NCBI GenBank assembly: GCA_020850995.1
Contig: JADZDP010000148.1
Location: forward strand, 1 to 43,032
Direction: 5' to 3'
Length of the DNA: 43,032 nucleotides
From: Deltaproteobacteria bacterium
Lineage (GTDB): Bacteria > Myxococcota > UBA727 > VGSZ01
Part shown: positions 24,005 to 31,943 of the stretch, one piece after another
Position numbering within the stretch: position 1 is the stretch's first letter
Layout: the number at the start of each line of letters is the position of its first letter
Program-made: the position numbers and the translations under genes
Notes under the pieces: generated by a model
Told to the model about the DNA's origin: nothing
The model's database searches: none
The model's input: the letters and a program-made list of their open reading frames with translations, nothing else

Positions 24005-24649
24005 ATGAGCACTTCCAGACGCTCGTTGCTCTCGTTTGCGTTGTTGGCGAGCTCGGCACTCGCCTCCGGGTGTCCGGCCAAGGTCGCAACGGTCGACGTC
24101 ACGCCCCCCAAGGTCACGCTGCGCGGCGAGAACGAACAACGGACCCTGGTGGCGACCCCCAAGGACGAAGACGGCGTCGAGATCGAGGGCAAGCAAGCGA
24201 CCTGGACCTCGAGCGACAGCGGCATCGCCGTGGTCGACTCCACGGGCAAGGTCAAGCCGGCCGGATCCGGCGTCGCGTCGGTGACGGCGAAGATCGACGA
24301 AGCCACCGGCACTGCCACCGTCACCGTGCAGCTCCTCAAGGGCATTCGTCTCGAGGCGCCTGCCATCGTCATCCAGGTCGGCACGCCGCGCCCCGCGCTC
24401 AAGGTCGCCTTCTCCAACGAGAAGGGCGAGATGATCGACACCAAGGAGGCGAAGGTCGAGTGGAAGACCGCCGATCCCAACGTCGCCACCGTGGGGCCTG
24501 ACGGCGTCATCAACGGCGTCAACGCCGGATCCACCACCATCACGGCCAAGGTGGAGGGGCTGTCCGCCGACGTGGCGGTGACGGTGAACCCCGGCGATGC
24601 GGCCGCTGATGCCGGACCGGTCGCGGCAGACGCGGGCCCCAAGAAGTGA
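24005..24649 (+). CDS. Lipoprotein with two BIG2/Ig-like domains
   Basis: A 214-residue lipoprotein: signal MSTSRRSLLSFALLASSALASGC with the lipobox Cys near residue 23. Two bacterial Ig-like group 2 modules follow. The first runs from about 30 to 110 with WTSSDSGIAVVDSTGKVKPAGSGVASVTAKI; the second from about 110 to 195 with VEWKTADPNVATVGPDGVINGVNAGSTTITAKV. Both show the BIG2 pattern of W-x-S/T-x-D-x-x-V-A-x-V, then G-x-G and T-I-T-A. The C-terminus is Asp-Ala-Gly-Pro repeats ending in Lys-Lys. Such proteins are cell-surface structural or adhesive factors. The start at 24005 begins the signal peptide; an upstream in-frame ATG at 23960 lies inside the large inverted repeat. The next gene starts 4 bases after the stop. 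Confidence 0.85.
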   Translation: MSTSRRSLLSFALLASSALASGCPAKVATVDVTPPKVTLRGENEQRTLVATPKDEDGVEIEGKQATWTSSDSGIAVVDSTGKVKPAGSGVASVTAKIDEATGTATVTVQLLKGIRLEAPAIVIQVGTPRPALKVAFSNEKGEMIDTKEAKVEWKTADPNVATVGPDGVINGVNAGSTTITAKVEGLSADVAVTVNPGDAAADAGPVAADAGPKK

Positions 24650-24653
24650 CGGT

Positions 24654-25781
24654 GTGACACGCGCGCGGATCGACGCCGCGCTGCGCCTCGCCGCGGCTGG
24701 TCGCGGCGGCACCGTCGCCGCGCCTCGTCGCCTGCGCATCCGCCAGACCGTCGCGGTGGGCGATCCGCAAGCGCCCTTCGCCACCTTCCTCGGCATCCTC
24801 GACCACCACGGCGCGCTCGACGACGACGGCATGGTGCGACCCGAGGTGGGCCTCATCTCCATGGGCGACCACTTCGACTGGGGCGATCCGGGCGACCGTG
24901 TCGCGGCGGCCGCCGACGGCGAGCTGCTCCTCACGTGGTTGGCGCTGCACCCGCCCGAGCAAGTGTGCATCCTCATCGGCAACCACGACCTCGCGCGCGT
25001 CGGCGAGCTGTGGGACCTGAGTGACCACGAGTTCGCGACGGCGTTACGCGCTGCGGACGATGTGCGCGAGCACGGCGCCAGCGAGGACGCATTCAAGCGC
25101 GCCTGGCCGCGCTTCTTCAGCGCGGAACAGGTGGCGCGCGACCTCTCGACCTTCCGCGCCTCGCAGCGCGCGCTGGTGGAGGCGTTGCTGCGCGCGCGCC
25201 GCTTCAAGGCCGCCTGCGCGCTCGAGGGCGCGCTCTTCGTCCACGCCGGGGTCACGCGCTACGAGCTCGCGCAGCTCGGGCTCAGAGAGGACGCCACGGC
25301 GGAGGCCATCGCGGCCGCGCTCGACGCCGCGCTCGACGCTGCGTGTGCGCAGCTCGGCCAAGCACCCCTCTCCCTCGGGCAGCTGCACGTCCCCGGCACC
25401 GGCGCGTACGAGGGGCGTGGCATGTTCTACCACCGCCCCACGCTCGACGCGGGTCGCCTCACTGGCGAGCGCCCCTGGCGGCGCTTCGATCCGAGGGAGC
25501 TGCCGCCTGGGCTCACGCAGGTCGTGGGTCACGTGCGCGACGCCAAGTGCGTGAGCGAGCTGCAGCGGTGGAGCGCGGTGCCTGCGGCGCGCGATGGACC
25601 GGTGCGCCACCTGATCGTCGAGGGGGATCGCGGACGCTACGCGCACGGCGCGCCCCCGGCCACCGGGCGCCACGCCGCCGTCATGGTCTTCGTCGACAAC
25701 GGCATGGGGAAGATCGCGCACCCCGCCGAGTACCGGCTGCTGGACGCGGGCAGGCGCACGGTCGCCGAGCCGCTCGTGTGA
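24654..25781 (+). CDS. Calcineurin-like metallophosphoesterase
   Basis: A 375-residue phosphoesterase. Metal-binding blocks occur in family order: VAVGDPQ (33-39), SMGDHFDWG (69-77), IGNHD (108-112), FVHAG (near 205) and VVGHVRD (near 290). The first block reads GDPQ where GDxH is usual, so one expected His is replaced by Gln; some family members tolerate this. No signal peptide is present, so it is cytoplasmic. Substrate cannot be predicted; relatives include protein phosphatases, nucleotide hydrolases and diadenosine hydrolases. The GTG at 24654 is chosen because it lies just after the lipoprotein stop; longer in-frame starts would overlap that gene. Its stop overlaps the Shine-Dalgarno GAGG of the following gene. 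Confidence 0.85.
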   Translation: MTRARIDAALRLAAAGRGGTVAAPRRLRIRQTVAVGDPQAPFATFLGILDHHGALDDDGMVRPEVGLISMGDHFDWGDPGDRVAAAADGELLLTWLALHPPEQVCILIGNHDLARVGELWDLSDHEFATALRAADDVREHGASEDAFKRAWPRFFSAEQVARDLSTFRASQRALVEALLRARRFKAACALEGALFVHAGVTRYELAQLGLREDATAEAIAAALDAALDAACAQLGQAPLSLGQLHVPGTGAYEGRGMFYHRPTLDAGRLTGERPWRRFDPRELPPGLTQVVGHVRDAKCVSELQRWSAVPAARDGPVRHLIVEGDRGRYAHGAPPATGRHAAVMVFVDNGMGKIAHPAEYRLLDAGRRTVAEPLV

Positions 25782-25790
25782 GGACGGCGC

Positions 25791-26777
25791 ATGGGTGTCC
25801 TCGACCGTGACCTGTTGTTGGCGGTGGTGAAAGAAGCGCGGCGCGCACCCAGCGCGCGCAACCAACAGCCTGCGCGTTGGCGCCTCCGTGACGACGTGGT
25901 CGAGCTGCTCGAGGACCCAGCGCGCCGCCTGCCGGCATGCGACCCGAGCGGGCGCGACCATCGGCTCGCGCTTGGCGCCGCGTGGGAGGGCACGCGCATC
26001 GCGCTGTCGACGCGCGGGCTGCGCTTTGACGACGAGGTGCTGGCCGCGGTGCCCGACGAAGAGGGCGTGGTGGCCTGCGGCCGCGTCGTCGACGGCGGCA
26101 TGAGAGACCTGTTCGCCGACGTCGTCATGCAGCGCGCCACCTGGCGTGGGCCCTTGTTGCCGGTGCCGTCGCACGTGCTCGGCGACGTCGCCGCCGACCT
26201 CGAGCCGCTCGGCGCCGTGTTGGTGCAGAACCCGGCCATCATCGAGGAGGCCGCCCGCGTCGTCGACGACGCCACCGCCACGCACCTGTTGCGACCGAGC
26301 GCCATCGAGGAGCTGGTGACCTGGCTGCGCCTGTCCCGCGACCACCCGAGCTGGGATCGTGACGGGCTCAACGCCGAGATGCTCAACCTGTCGCCCTTCG
26401 CTGCACGCTTGCAGTCGCTGGCGCTGCGCCGCGGGCCGCTGTCGCAGCTGCACCGCGCGCGTCTGGCGCACCACGTGGTGGGCGAGGCAGCGCAGGTGCG
26501 CAGCGCAAGCGGGCTCATCGCCGTGCTCGCGCCGGTCGACGAGATCGAGATCGTCACCGGCGCGCGCCTGTACCGGGTGTGGCTGACGGTGACGAGCGCG
26601 GGGCTGCACGCATGTCCCATGAGCGCGCTCACCGCCGACGAGAGCGTGTGCGCCGCCTTTCGCGGCGCGCTCGGTCTTCCCTCGAGCTGGCGTTTGGTAC
26701 ATCTGTGGCGCCTGGGCCGGGCGCCCCGCGCCGTGCCCCTATCGCCGCGCCTGCCGGCCGAGGAGCTCGTCAGTTGA
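25791..26777 (+). CDS. Nitroreductase-family protein of the Acg type
   Basis: A 328-residue flavin-fold protein. The N-terminal ARRAPSARNQQPARWRL (16-32) matches the phosphate-binding start of nitroreductases. The following VVELLEDPARRLPACDPSGRDHRLALGAAWEGTRIAL resembles the Acg-like subgroup, with R-x-L-x-x-x-D-P-x-G-R and a Gly-Ala-Ala block. Acg itself, from Mycobacterium, is thought to sequester FMN rather than reduce nitro compounds. Two tandem halves seem present, the second starting near 155. The cofactor would be FMN, but activity is uncertain. The ATG follows GAGG (25780-25783). Its stop overlaps the TTG start of the next gene, indicating an operon with the phosphoesterase and the methyltransferase-like lipoprotein. 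Confidence 0.75.
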   Translation: MGVLDRDLLLAVVKEARRAPSARNQQPARWRLRDDVVELLEDPARRLPACDPSGRDHRLALGAAWEGTRIALSTRGLRFDDEVLAAVPDEEGVVACGRVVDGGMRDLFADVVMQRATWRGPLLPVPSHVLGDVAADLEPLGAVLVQNPAIIEEAARVVDDATATHLLRPSAIEELVTWLRLSRDHPSWDRDGLNAEMLNLSPFAARLQSLALRRGPLSQLHRARLAHHVVGEAAQVRSASGLIAVLAPVDEIEIVTGARLYRVWLTVTSAGLHACPMSALTADESVCAAFRGALGLPSSWRLVHLWRLGRAPRAVPLSPRLPAEELVS

Positions 26778-27454
26778 AGACTCTCCCGCACGTCTCCCTG
26801 CTCGTCGTCGTATCCTGCGCCAGCGTGGCCCCACCACCCGACCCGACGCCTCACGCCATGCACGGCCACCACGGACCACACCGCTTCCAGAGCGCCGCGG
26901 AGTGGGCCAAGGCCTTCGACGATCCGGCGCGCGATGCGTGGCAGAAGCCCGACCAGGTCATCAAGGGGCTGGCGCTCCCCGAGGACGCGCTCGTGGCAGA
27001 CGTCGGCTCCGGCACCGGCTACTTCGCCGTGCGCCTGGCGCGCGCGGTGCCCAAGGGCAAGGTCTTCGGCGTCGACGTCGAGGACGACATGGCGCGCTAC
27101 CTGCGCGAGCGCGCGCAGCGCGAGGGCTTGCACAACGTGGTGGCGCTGCTCTCGCCGGTGGACGACCCGCGGCTGCCGGAGCTCGTGGACCTGGTGCTCG
27201 TCGTGAACACGGTGCATCACATCGAGCAGCGCACGGCGTACTTCGCCAAGGTCAAGACCTCGCTCAAGCCGGGCGGCAGGGTGGTGATCGTCGACTTCAA
27301 GCTCGGCGACCTCCCCGTGGGCCCGCCGGAGGCCATGCGGCTCGCCCCTGCCACCGTCACGGCGGAGTTGCAGGCCGCGGGCCTGGCAGCGCAAGCGCTC
27401 GACGAGGGCACGCTGCCGTATCAGTACATCGCCACCTTCGGCGTGGCGCCGTGA
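26774..27454 (+). CDS. Exported SAM-methyltransferase-like lipoprotein (TTG start)
   Basis: A 226-residue protein with a class I methyltransferase core. Motif I is VADVGSGTGYFAVRLA (about 75-90), motif II KVFGVDVEDDM, then LVDLVLVVNTVHHI and a post-motif LKPGGRVVIVDFKLGD. Before the core come His-rich MHGHHGPHRF and EWAKAFDDPARDAWQKPDQVI, a segment I associate with a family of predicted methyltransferases that carry signal peptides. A TTG at 26774 overlapping the previous stop gives LKTLPHVSLLVVVSC, a lipoprotein signal. A purely cytoplasmic alternative would start at ATG 26858. If exported, its SAM supply is a puzzle, so it may bind rather than transfer, or the family may have another role. 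Confidence 0.75.
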   Translation: MKTLPHVSLLVVVSCASVAPPPDPTPHAMHGHHGPHRFQSAAEWAKAFDDPARDAWQKPDQVIKGLALPEDALVADVGSGTGYFAVRLARAVPKGKVFGVDVEDDMARYLRERAQREGLHNVVALLSPVDDPRLPELVDLVLVVNTVHHIEQRTAYFAKVKTSLKPGGRVVIVDFKLGDLPVGPPEAMRLAPATVTAELQAAGLAAQALDEGTLPYQYIATFGVAP

Positions 27455-27462
27455 CGAACGCC

Positions 27463-27491
27463 TTGACGTCGGCGCGCCGCACTGGTTTGCT
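27463..27491 (+). promoter_or_regulatory. tRNA-Leu promoter
   Basis: TTGACG (27463-27468), 17-base spacer, TTTGCT (27486-27491). The tRNA begins 10 bases later, the right distance for a start site just before the mature 5' end. The -35 box is identical to that of the 22063 gene. Confidence 0.5.
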
Positions 27492-27500
27492 GTGATTGTT

Positions 27501-27584
27501 GCCGGAGTGATGGAACTGGTAGACGTGCCGGACTCAAAATCCGGTGCCCGCAAGGGCGTGGGGGTTCGAGTCCCCCCTCCGGCA
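27501..27584 (+). tRNA. tRNA-Leu (anticodon CAA)
   Basis: An 84-base tRNA. The acceptor stem gccggag (27501-27507) pairs with ctccggc (27577-27583), discriminator A at 27584. The anticodon arm ccgga/tccgg encloses ctcaaaa, giving anticodon CAA for UUG codons. A long variable arm (gcccgcaagggc) marks a class II tRNA. The T arm is ggggg ttcgagt ccccc. CCA is not encoded. I see no integrated element at its 3' end. Confidence 0.96.
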
Positions 27585-27804
27585 TTCTTCGCGTTACCGC
27601 CGTTCCAGCCTCCGTTGATCGGAGCATTGCGAAGGGGCTTGCCACGAGGGCAAGGAGCGCCGGAGGTGCGTGCCCGTCGGCACCTGGCGAGCACGCGACG
27701 CAGCCATCGGGGCAAGGACCGAGCGGGGAACGAATCAACGGGTGCTGGAACTGCCGTGGGCTCGTGCGCACCGTGCCCGCCCGCCATGCGGTAGCGTGCC
27801 GGGC
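27585..27804. other. Intergenic region downstream of tRNA-Leu
   Basis: About 220 bases without a supported gene. It holds two weak hairpins (near 27609-27624, and cttgcc/ggcaag at 27638-27654), neither with a T-tract. The right end carries TAGCGT (27792-27797), 7 bases before the kinase GTG. I see no attachment-site duplication of the tRNA end. Confidence 0.4.
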
Positions 27805-28719
27805 GTGGAGCGCTTCGGGGAGTACGTCTTGGAGGCACCGCTCGCCAGGGGCGGCATGGCCGAGCTGTTCCGCGCGCGCCGCGCCGACGGTGCGATGGTG
27901 GTGGTCAAGCGGCTCCTGCCCGAAATGGAGAAGCGGCCCGACGTCGTCGATCTGTTCCTCACCGAGGCCGACGTCGGGCAGATGCTGCGCCACGACAACG
28001 TAGTAGCCGTGCTCGACGCTGGCGAGGTGGACGGGCGCTACTTCCTCGCCATGGAATACGTCGACGGCGTCGACGCCGAGCGCTTGCTTGCCGACGCATG
28101 GAAGCGCCAGTCGCCGATCCCGCGACCCGTCGCCCTGCGCATCGCCGTCGACGCGCTGCGCGGCCTGCACTTCGCGCACGAGCTGACCAGCCCGCAGGGG
28201 ACGCGCTTTGGCTTGGTGCACCGTGATGTCAGCCCCGACAATCTGTTCGTCACGCGCGCGGGCGTGACCAAGGTCGGTGACTTCGGCATCGCCAAGCTGG
28301 CCGAGCTCGAGGGCGTGACCCAGGCGGGCCTCATCAAGGGCAAGATCGCGTACATGTCGCCGGAGCAGGTGCGCGGCGTGACGCTCGACGGCCGCGCTGA
28401 TGCGTTCTCGCTCGCGCTGGTGCTCTACGAGATGCTGTCGAGCGCACGGCCCTTCGCATTGCGCGAGGGCGAGAGCGAGGTCGATGCGCTCCTGCGCGTG
28501 CGCGCGGGCCGCGTTCGATCCATCGGTCGGATCGAGCGCGACCTGCCGCCGCGCGTGGCGCGGGTCGTCGACAAGGCGCTGCGCTCCTGGCGCTTTCTGC
28601 GGCACAAGAGCTGCGGGGTGTTCGCCGACGCGCTCGAGGAGAGCGCGCGCGTGGCCGGCGCCCTCGGCAGTCACGGCGACGTCGCCGCGCACGTCGAGTC
28701 CGTGCGCGCGCGCGTTTGA
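27805..28719 (+). CDS. Ser/Thr protein kinase (Hanks type), second copy
   Basis: A 304-residue kinase, domain only. The glycine loop is ARGGMAELF (14-22), the ATP-binding lysine Lys35 in VVVKR, the catalytic loop HRDVSPDN (139-146) and DFG (159-161). [11 protein letters not shown] (178-188) ends the activation segment. All key residues are intact and there is no transmembrane helix or sensor domain. The GTG at 27805 is favoured over GTG 27796 because TAGCGT lies 7 bases before it and the protein then begins [10 protein letters not shown], the usual lead-in to the glycine loop. Neither start has a Shine-Dalgarno. The kinase differs clearly from the one at 3120, so this is not a recent duplication. 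The next gene, a receiver-domain protein, follows after 70 bases. Confidence 0.9.
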   Translation: MERFGEYVLEAPLARGGMAELFRARRADGAMVVVKRLLPEMEKRPDVVDLFLTEADVGQMLRHDNVVAVLDAGEVDGRYFLAMEYVDGVDAERLLADAWKRQSPIPRPVALRIAVDALRGLHFAHELTSPQGTRFGLVHRDVSPDNLFVTRAGVTKVGDFGIAKLAELEGVTQAGLIKGKIAYMSPEQVRGVTLDGRADAFSLALVLYEMLSSARPFALREGESEVDALLRVRAGRVRSIGRIERDLPPRVARVVDKALRSWRFLRHKSCGVFADALEESARVAGALGSHGDVAAHVESVRARV

Positions 28720-28753
28720 CCGCCGGTGGCGTCGAGCTTCGGCGCGAAGGAAG

Positions 28754-28783
28754 TTGCGTCGAGCGCCGCGCCCCTGCCAACAT
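28754..28783 (+). promoter_or_regulatory. Leaderless-type promoter of the DUF4388-receiver gene
   Basis: TTGCGT (28754-28759), 18-base spacer and CAACAT (28778-28783) with 6 bases to the GTG at 28790. The boxes are weak individually; the spacing repeats that of other genes here. Confidence 0.4.
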
Positions 28784-28789
28784 GCTCGC

Positions 28790-30439
28790 GTGTCGACCGC
28801 GCCCCGTGTGCTCAGCGGCAACCTCGAGGACCTCGATCTCGACGAGATCGTGCGAGTGGTGTCGCTGTCGCGCCGCTCGGGCATCCTCTCCGTCGACAGC
28901 GTCGAGGGAAAGGCCGAGCTCACGTTCGCCGGTGGCCGCTTGGTGCGGGCGCGCGCCTTCGACGCCACCGAGACGCTCGAGCAGTTGCTGGTCCGCCTTG
29001 GGTTGTTCGAGGCTGACGAGCTCCGCGCGCCCGATGGCACGGCCGCGGGCGCCGAGACGCTCGACCAGCTCATCGAGCGTGTCGCGCAGGAGCGTGGCGA
29101 GCGCGGACTGCTGGTTCGTGTCGACGACGTGTTGCGCGAGCAGCTCCAGGCCCTGGCGTTGCGCGTCATGCTGTTTGGCAGCGGCTCCTTCCTCTTTCGC
29201 GTCACCGACGACGACCCCGATCTGCGCCGCTACCCCCGCGATACCGCGTTGGCCCTCCCCGCGGGCACCGACACCGAGGAGCTCGCACGCGAGGCCAAGC
29301 AGCGACGCGGCGAGCAGCGCGCCGACCCGTTGGCGCGGCTCGGCACGCCCGCCCCGCTGCGGCGCCCGCTGGCCGCCGGCGAGGCTCCGGAGCTGTTCCT
29401 CGTCGACGATGACCCCACATTCTTGCGCAACGCCGAGCGCGTGGCATCGGAGCAAGGCGTGGGCGTGGCGGCGCTCGGTGGCGCGCGTCAAGCCATCGAT
29501 CGCTTCTTCGCGCTCGGCGCCGGCGAAGCGCCCTCGTACATGATCGTCGACCTCGTCATGCCGCGCAGCAGCGGCAAGGGCATCCTCGGGGGCCTCGAGG
29601 TCGTGCGCCGCGCCGCCGAGCTCGAGCTGGCACCGCGCGTGTTCCTCGCCCTCGAAGAAGGCCACCCTGACGCCGAACGCCTGGCGTGGTCGCTGGGTGT
29701 TGCCGGCGTGGTGCACAAGTCGACGCCGCCCGTGGCACCGCCGAACGGCGAGGAGCCGCCGCTGTCCGCCTACTTGAACCCTGCGCTCGAACGCTTGCGT
29801 CGCCCTCCGCTGGCGTCGGCGACCTACGACTTGTCGCGCGCGCTGCGCGAGGAGCTCGGCGACGTCAGCGGTGAGTGGCGAGCCGACGGCGGGCGCATGC
29901 TCGACGAGAACATCCGCAACCTCGAGACCCTCAAGGCGCTGCTCGGGGAGCTCAACGATCCGAGCTTCCACGAGGAGATCCCGCTGCTCCTGTTGCGCTT
30001 CGCCTCGTCGTTCTTCGTGCGCGGCGCGCTCTTCTCCATCGACACCTCCGCGAACGAGCTGGTGGGCCTGGGCGCCTTCGGCCTCGGCGTCCCCGACCCA
30101 GGGCGCTTGGTGCGCTCGATCCGCGTGCCGCTCAACGCTGACACGGTGTTCTCGCGGGCGCTGCATGAGCGCGCCGGCGTGCGCCAGCCCTTCTTCGAGA
30201 GCGAGTGGAACGTGCGCCTGGCCAACGCCCTGGGGGGACCGCGGCCGCGCGAGGTGTATACCGCGCCGCTGATCTCGCCGCGTGGCCTCGAGGCGGTCAT
30301 CTACGCCGACAACGCCGCCGACGCGCGTCAGTTCCCCGACATCCAGCTCTTCGAGATCTTCCTGCAGCAGAGCGCAGCTGCGCTCGAGCGCGCCAACCTG
30401 AAGGCGCAGCTCAAGCGCCTGCTCGCTGGCGCGGCCTGA
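28790..30439 (+). CDS. DUF4388 - receiver - GAF-like signalling protein
   Basis: A 549-residue protein. Residues 5-145 match DUF4388 (PatA-like N-terminal) with LSGNLEDLDLDEIVRVVSLSRRSGILSV at the start. Residues 201-315 form a response-regulator receiver: acidic pocket LVDDDP (204-209), phospho-acceptor Asp254 in MIVDLVMP and the conserved Lys310 in VVHK. Residues about 360-549 look like a GAF-type sensor domain, with YTAPLISPRGLEAVIYADN and a long C-terminal helix. There is no DNA-binding or catalytic output, so it probably acts through protein contacts, as DUF4388 proteins of gliding bacteria are thought to do. The GTG at 28790 starts right before DUF4388. The upstream kinase is a plausible partner by position only. 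Confidence 0.85.
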   Translation: MSTAPRVLSGNLEDLDLDEIVRVVSLSRRSGILSVDSVEGKAELTFAGGRLVRARAFDATETLEQLLVRLGLFEADELRAPDGTAAGAETLDQLIERVAQERGERGLLVRVDDVLREQLQALALRVMLFGSGSFLFRVTDDDPDLRRYPRDTALALPAGTDTEELAREAKQRRGEQRADPLARLGTPAPLRRPLAAGEAPELFLVDDDPTFLRNAERVASEQGVGVAALGGARQAIDRFFALGAGEAPSYMIVDLVMPRSSGKGILGGLEVVRRAAELELAPRVFLALEEGHPDAERLAWSLGVAGVVHKSTPPVAPPNGEEPPLSAYLNPALERLRRPPLASATYDLSRALREELGDVSGEWRADGGRMLDENIRNLETLKALLGELNDPSFHEEIPLLLLRFASSFFVRGALFSIDTSANELVGLGAFGLGVPDPGRLVRSIRVPLNADTVFSRALHERAGVRQPFFESEWNVRLANALGGPRPREVYTAPLISPRGLEAVIYADNAADARQFPDIQLFEIFLQQSAAALERANLKAQLKRLLAGAA

Positions 30440-30513
30440 CGGCGGCGCTCTCGGTCAGCCGTCGCCGGCAGGATCGATGTCCCTCATCGCTGCGGTAACG
30501 CTATGGTCTCGCC

Positions 30514-31899
30514 ATGGACCTCCGCGATCGCAAGGTGGCTCTGGCCGCTGCCGTCGACGATCTTCTGCGCGTGGTTCCCTACGCGCACGCGTTCGCTCAG
30601 GTGAGGGAGGGGACCGCCTTTCGCGCCACCACCCGCGCCACGGCCATCGAGCCGCTCGATCCCGTGTGCGGCGTCGTGCTGAGCGCGTGGAACGGCGAGA
30701 CCATGCTCGAGGTGAGCGTACCGTCGCTCGACGACGACGCCGTCAAGGGCGCCACCGCGCGCTTGCGTGATCTGATCACGCGCCAGGGGAGCCGGACCGG
30801 GCCGGCCATCGACCCGGGCGCGCCGCTCGAACGAGACTTCGCGGTCGCCGAGCACATCCCCGTGAGCTCGCTGTCGCTCGAGGAGCGGCTCGCGCGCGTG
30901 CAGGCGATCAAGGACCGCGTCCACGCGCTCGACGCGCGCGTGAAGAACGCCGTGGCGCGCGCCACGCACGTGCGCACCCAGGAGATCTTCGTTGGTCCGA
31001 CGCGTCGGCTGTTTCAGGACCTGCGTCGCGCCGAGATGGTCTGCCTGGTGGTGATGGAGCAGGGGGGCCACGCCGCCGACCTGCACGGTGGGCGCGGCCG
31101 CCAAGGCGGGGCCGAGCACCTCACCCTGGCCGACGACGACGTGGCACACCTGGTGGAGGACTGCGCACGCATGCTCGGCGCCGAGCGCGCGCCGGGCGGC
31201 AGCTACCGCTGCGTGTTCGACGGTGACGTGGCGGGCCTCTTGGCGCACGAGGCGTTCGGCCACGGCACCGAGGCTGACATGTTCGTCAAACGGCGCGCGA
31301 AAGGCGCCGGCTACCTCGGCAAGCAGGTCGGCAGCGAGCTGGTCGACATGTATGACGACCCGTCGCTGCCCGGGGAGGCAGCCTCGTACTTCTTCGACCA
31401 CGAGGGCCACCTGGCGGCCCCCACGCGCATCATCGAGCGCGGCGTGCTGCTGGCGCCCCTGACCGATCTGGTGAGCGCCACGTACCTCGGCATGGCGCGC
31501 ACCGCCAACGGCCGGCGCGAGAGCGTGCAGCGCAAGGCCTACACGCGAATGTCCAACACCTTCTTCGGCAAAGGAGGCGATCGCCACGACGCGCTGGTCG
31601 CGTCGCTCGACGACGGGCTCTTGGTGCGTCACGCCCGCAACGGCATGGAGGACCCGAAGGGTTGGGGCATCCAGTGCGAGGCCTATCTGGCCGAGGAGAT
31701 CAAGGGCGGCAAACGCACCGGCCGGGTGTTCTCTCCGGTGATCATCACGGGCTACGTCCCCGACCTGCTCACGAGCATCGACGGCGTCTCCGACGCGGTG
31801 GAGATTGGCGGCCTCGGCATGTGCGGCAAGGGCTACAAGGAGTGGGTCAAGGTCACCGATGGCGGGCCGTCACTGCGCTTGACGGCGCGCATCGCATGA
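30514..31899 (+). CDS. tldD: TldD-type metalloprotease subunit
   Basis: A 461-residue TldD/PmbA-family protein. The zinc motif HEAFGHGTEAD (245-255) contains the HExxxH of TldD, the catalytic subunit of the TldD-TldE protease that trims unfolded peptides and matures modified peptides such as microcin B17. The C-terminal half carries family blocks such as EEIKGGKRTGRVFSPVI and IGGLGMCGKGYKEWVKVTDGGPS. Length is close to the family's. TATGGT (30502-30507) lies 6 bases before the ATG and no Shine-Dalgarno is visible, so a leaderless message is likely. The TldE-like partner begins 44 bases downstream, the usual arrangement for a heterodimer. Confidence 0.92.
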   Translation: MDLRDRKVALAAAVDDLLRVVPYAHAFAQVREGTAFRATTRATAIEPLDPVCGVVLSAWNGETMLEVSVPSLDDDAVKGATARLRDLITRQGSRTGPAIDPGAPLERDFAVAEHIPVSSLSLEERLARVQAIKDRVHALDARVKNAVARATHVRTQEIFVGPTRRLFQDLRRAEMVCLVVMEQGGHAADLHGGRGRQGGAEHLTLADDDVAHLVEDCARMLGAERAPGGSYRCVFDGDVAGLLAHEAFGHGTEADMFVKRRAKGAGYLGKQVGSELVDMYDDPSLPGEAASYFFDHEGHLAAPTRIIERGVLLAPLTDLVSATYLGMARTANGRRESVQRKAYTRMSNTFFGKGGDRHDALVASLDDGLLVRHARNGMEDPKGWGIQCEAYLAEEIKGGKRTGRVFSPVIITGYVPDLLTSIDGVSDAVEIGGLGMCGKGYKEWVKVTDGGPSLRLTARIA

Positions 31900-31943
31900 G
31901 GCGGCGCCACTGACCTTTTGCCGTCGACGTGCTACCGGGGGAC

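Noticed and set aside
27501..27804. Possible integration site at tRNA-Leu
   Set aside because: No duplicate of the tRNA 3' end and no integrase or phage-like gene is seen in the downstream genes.
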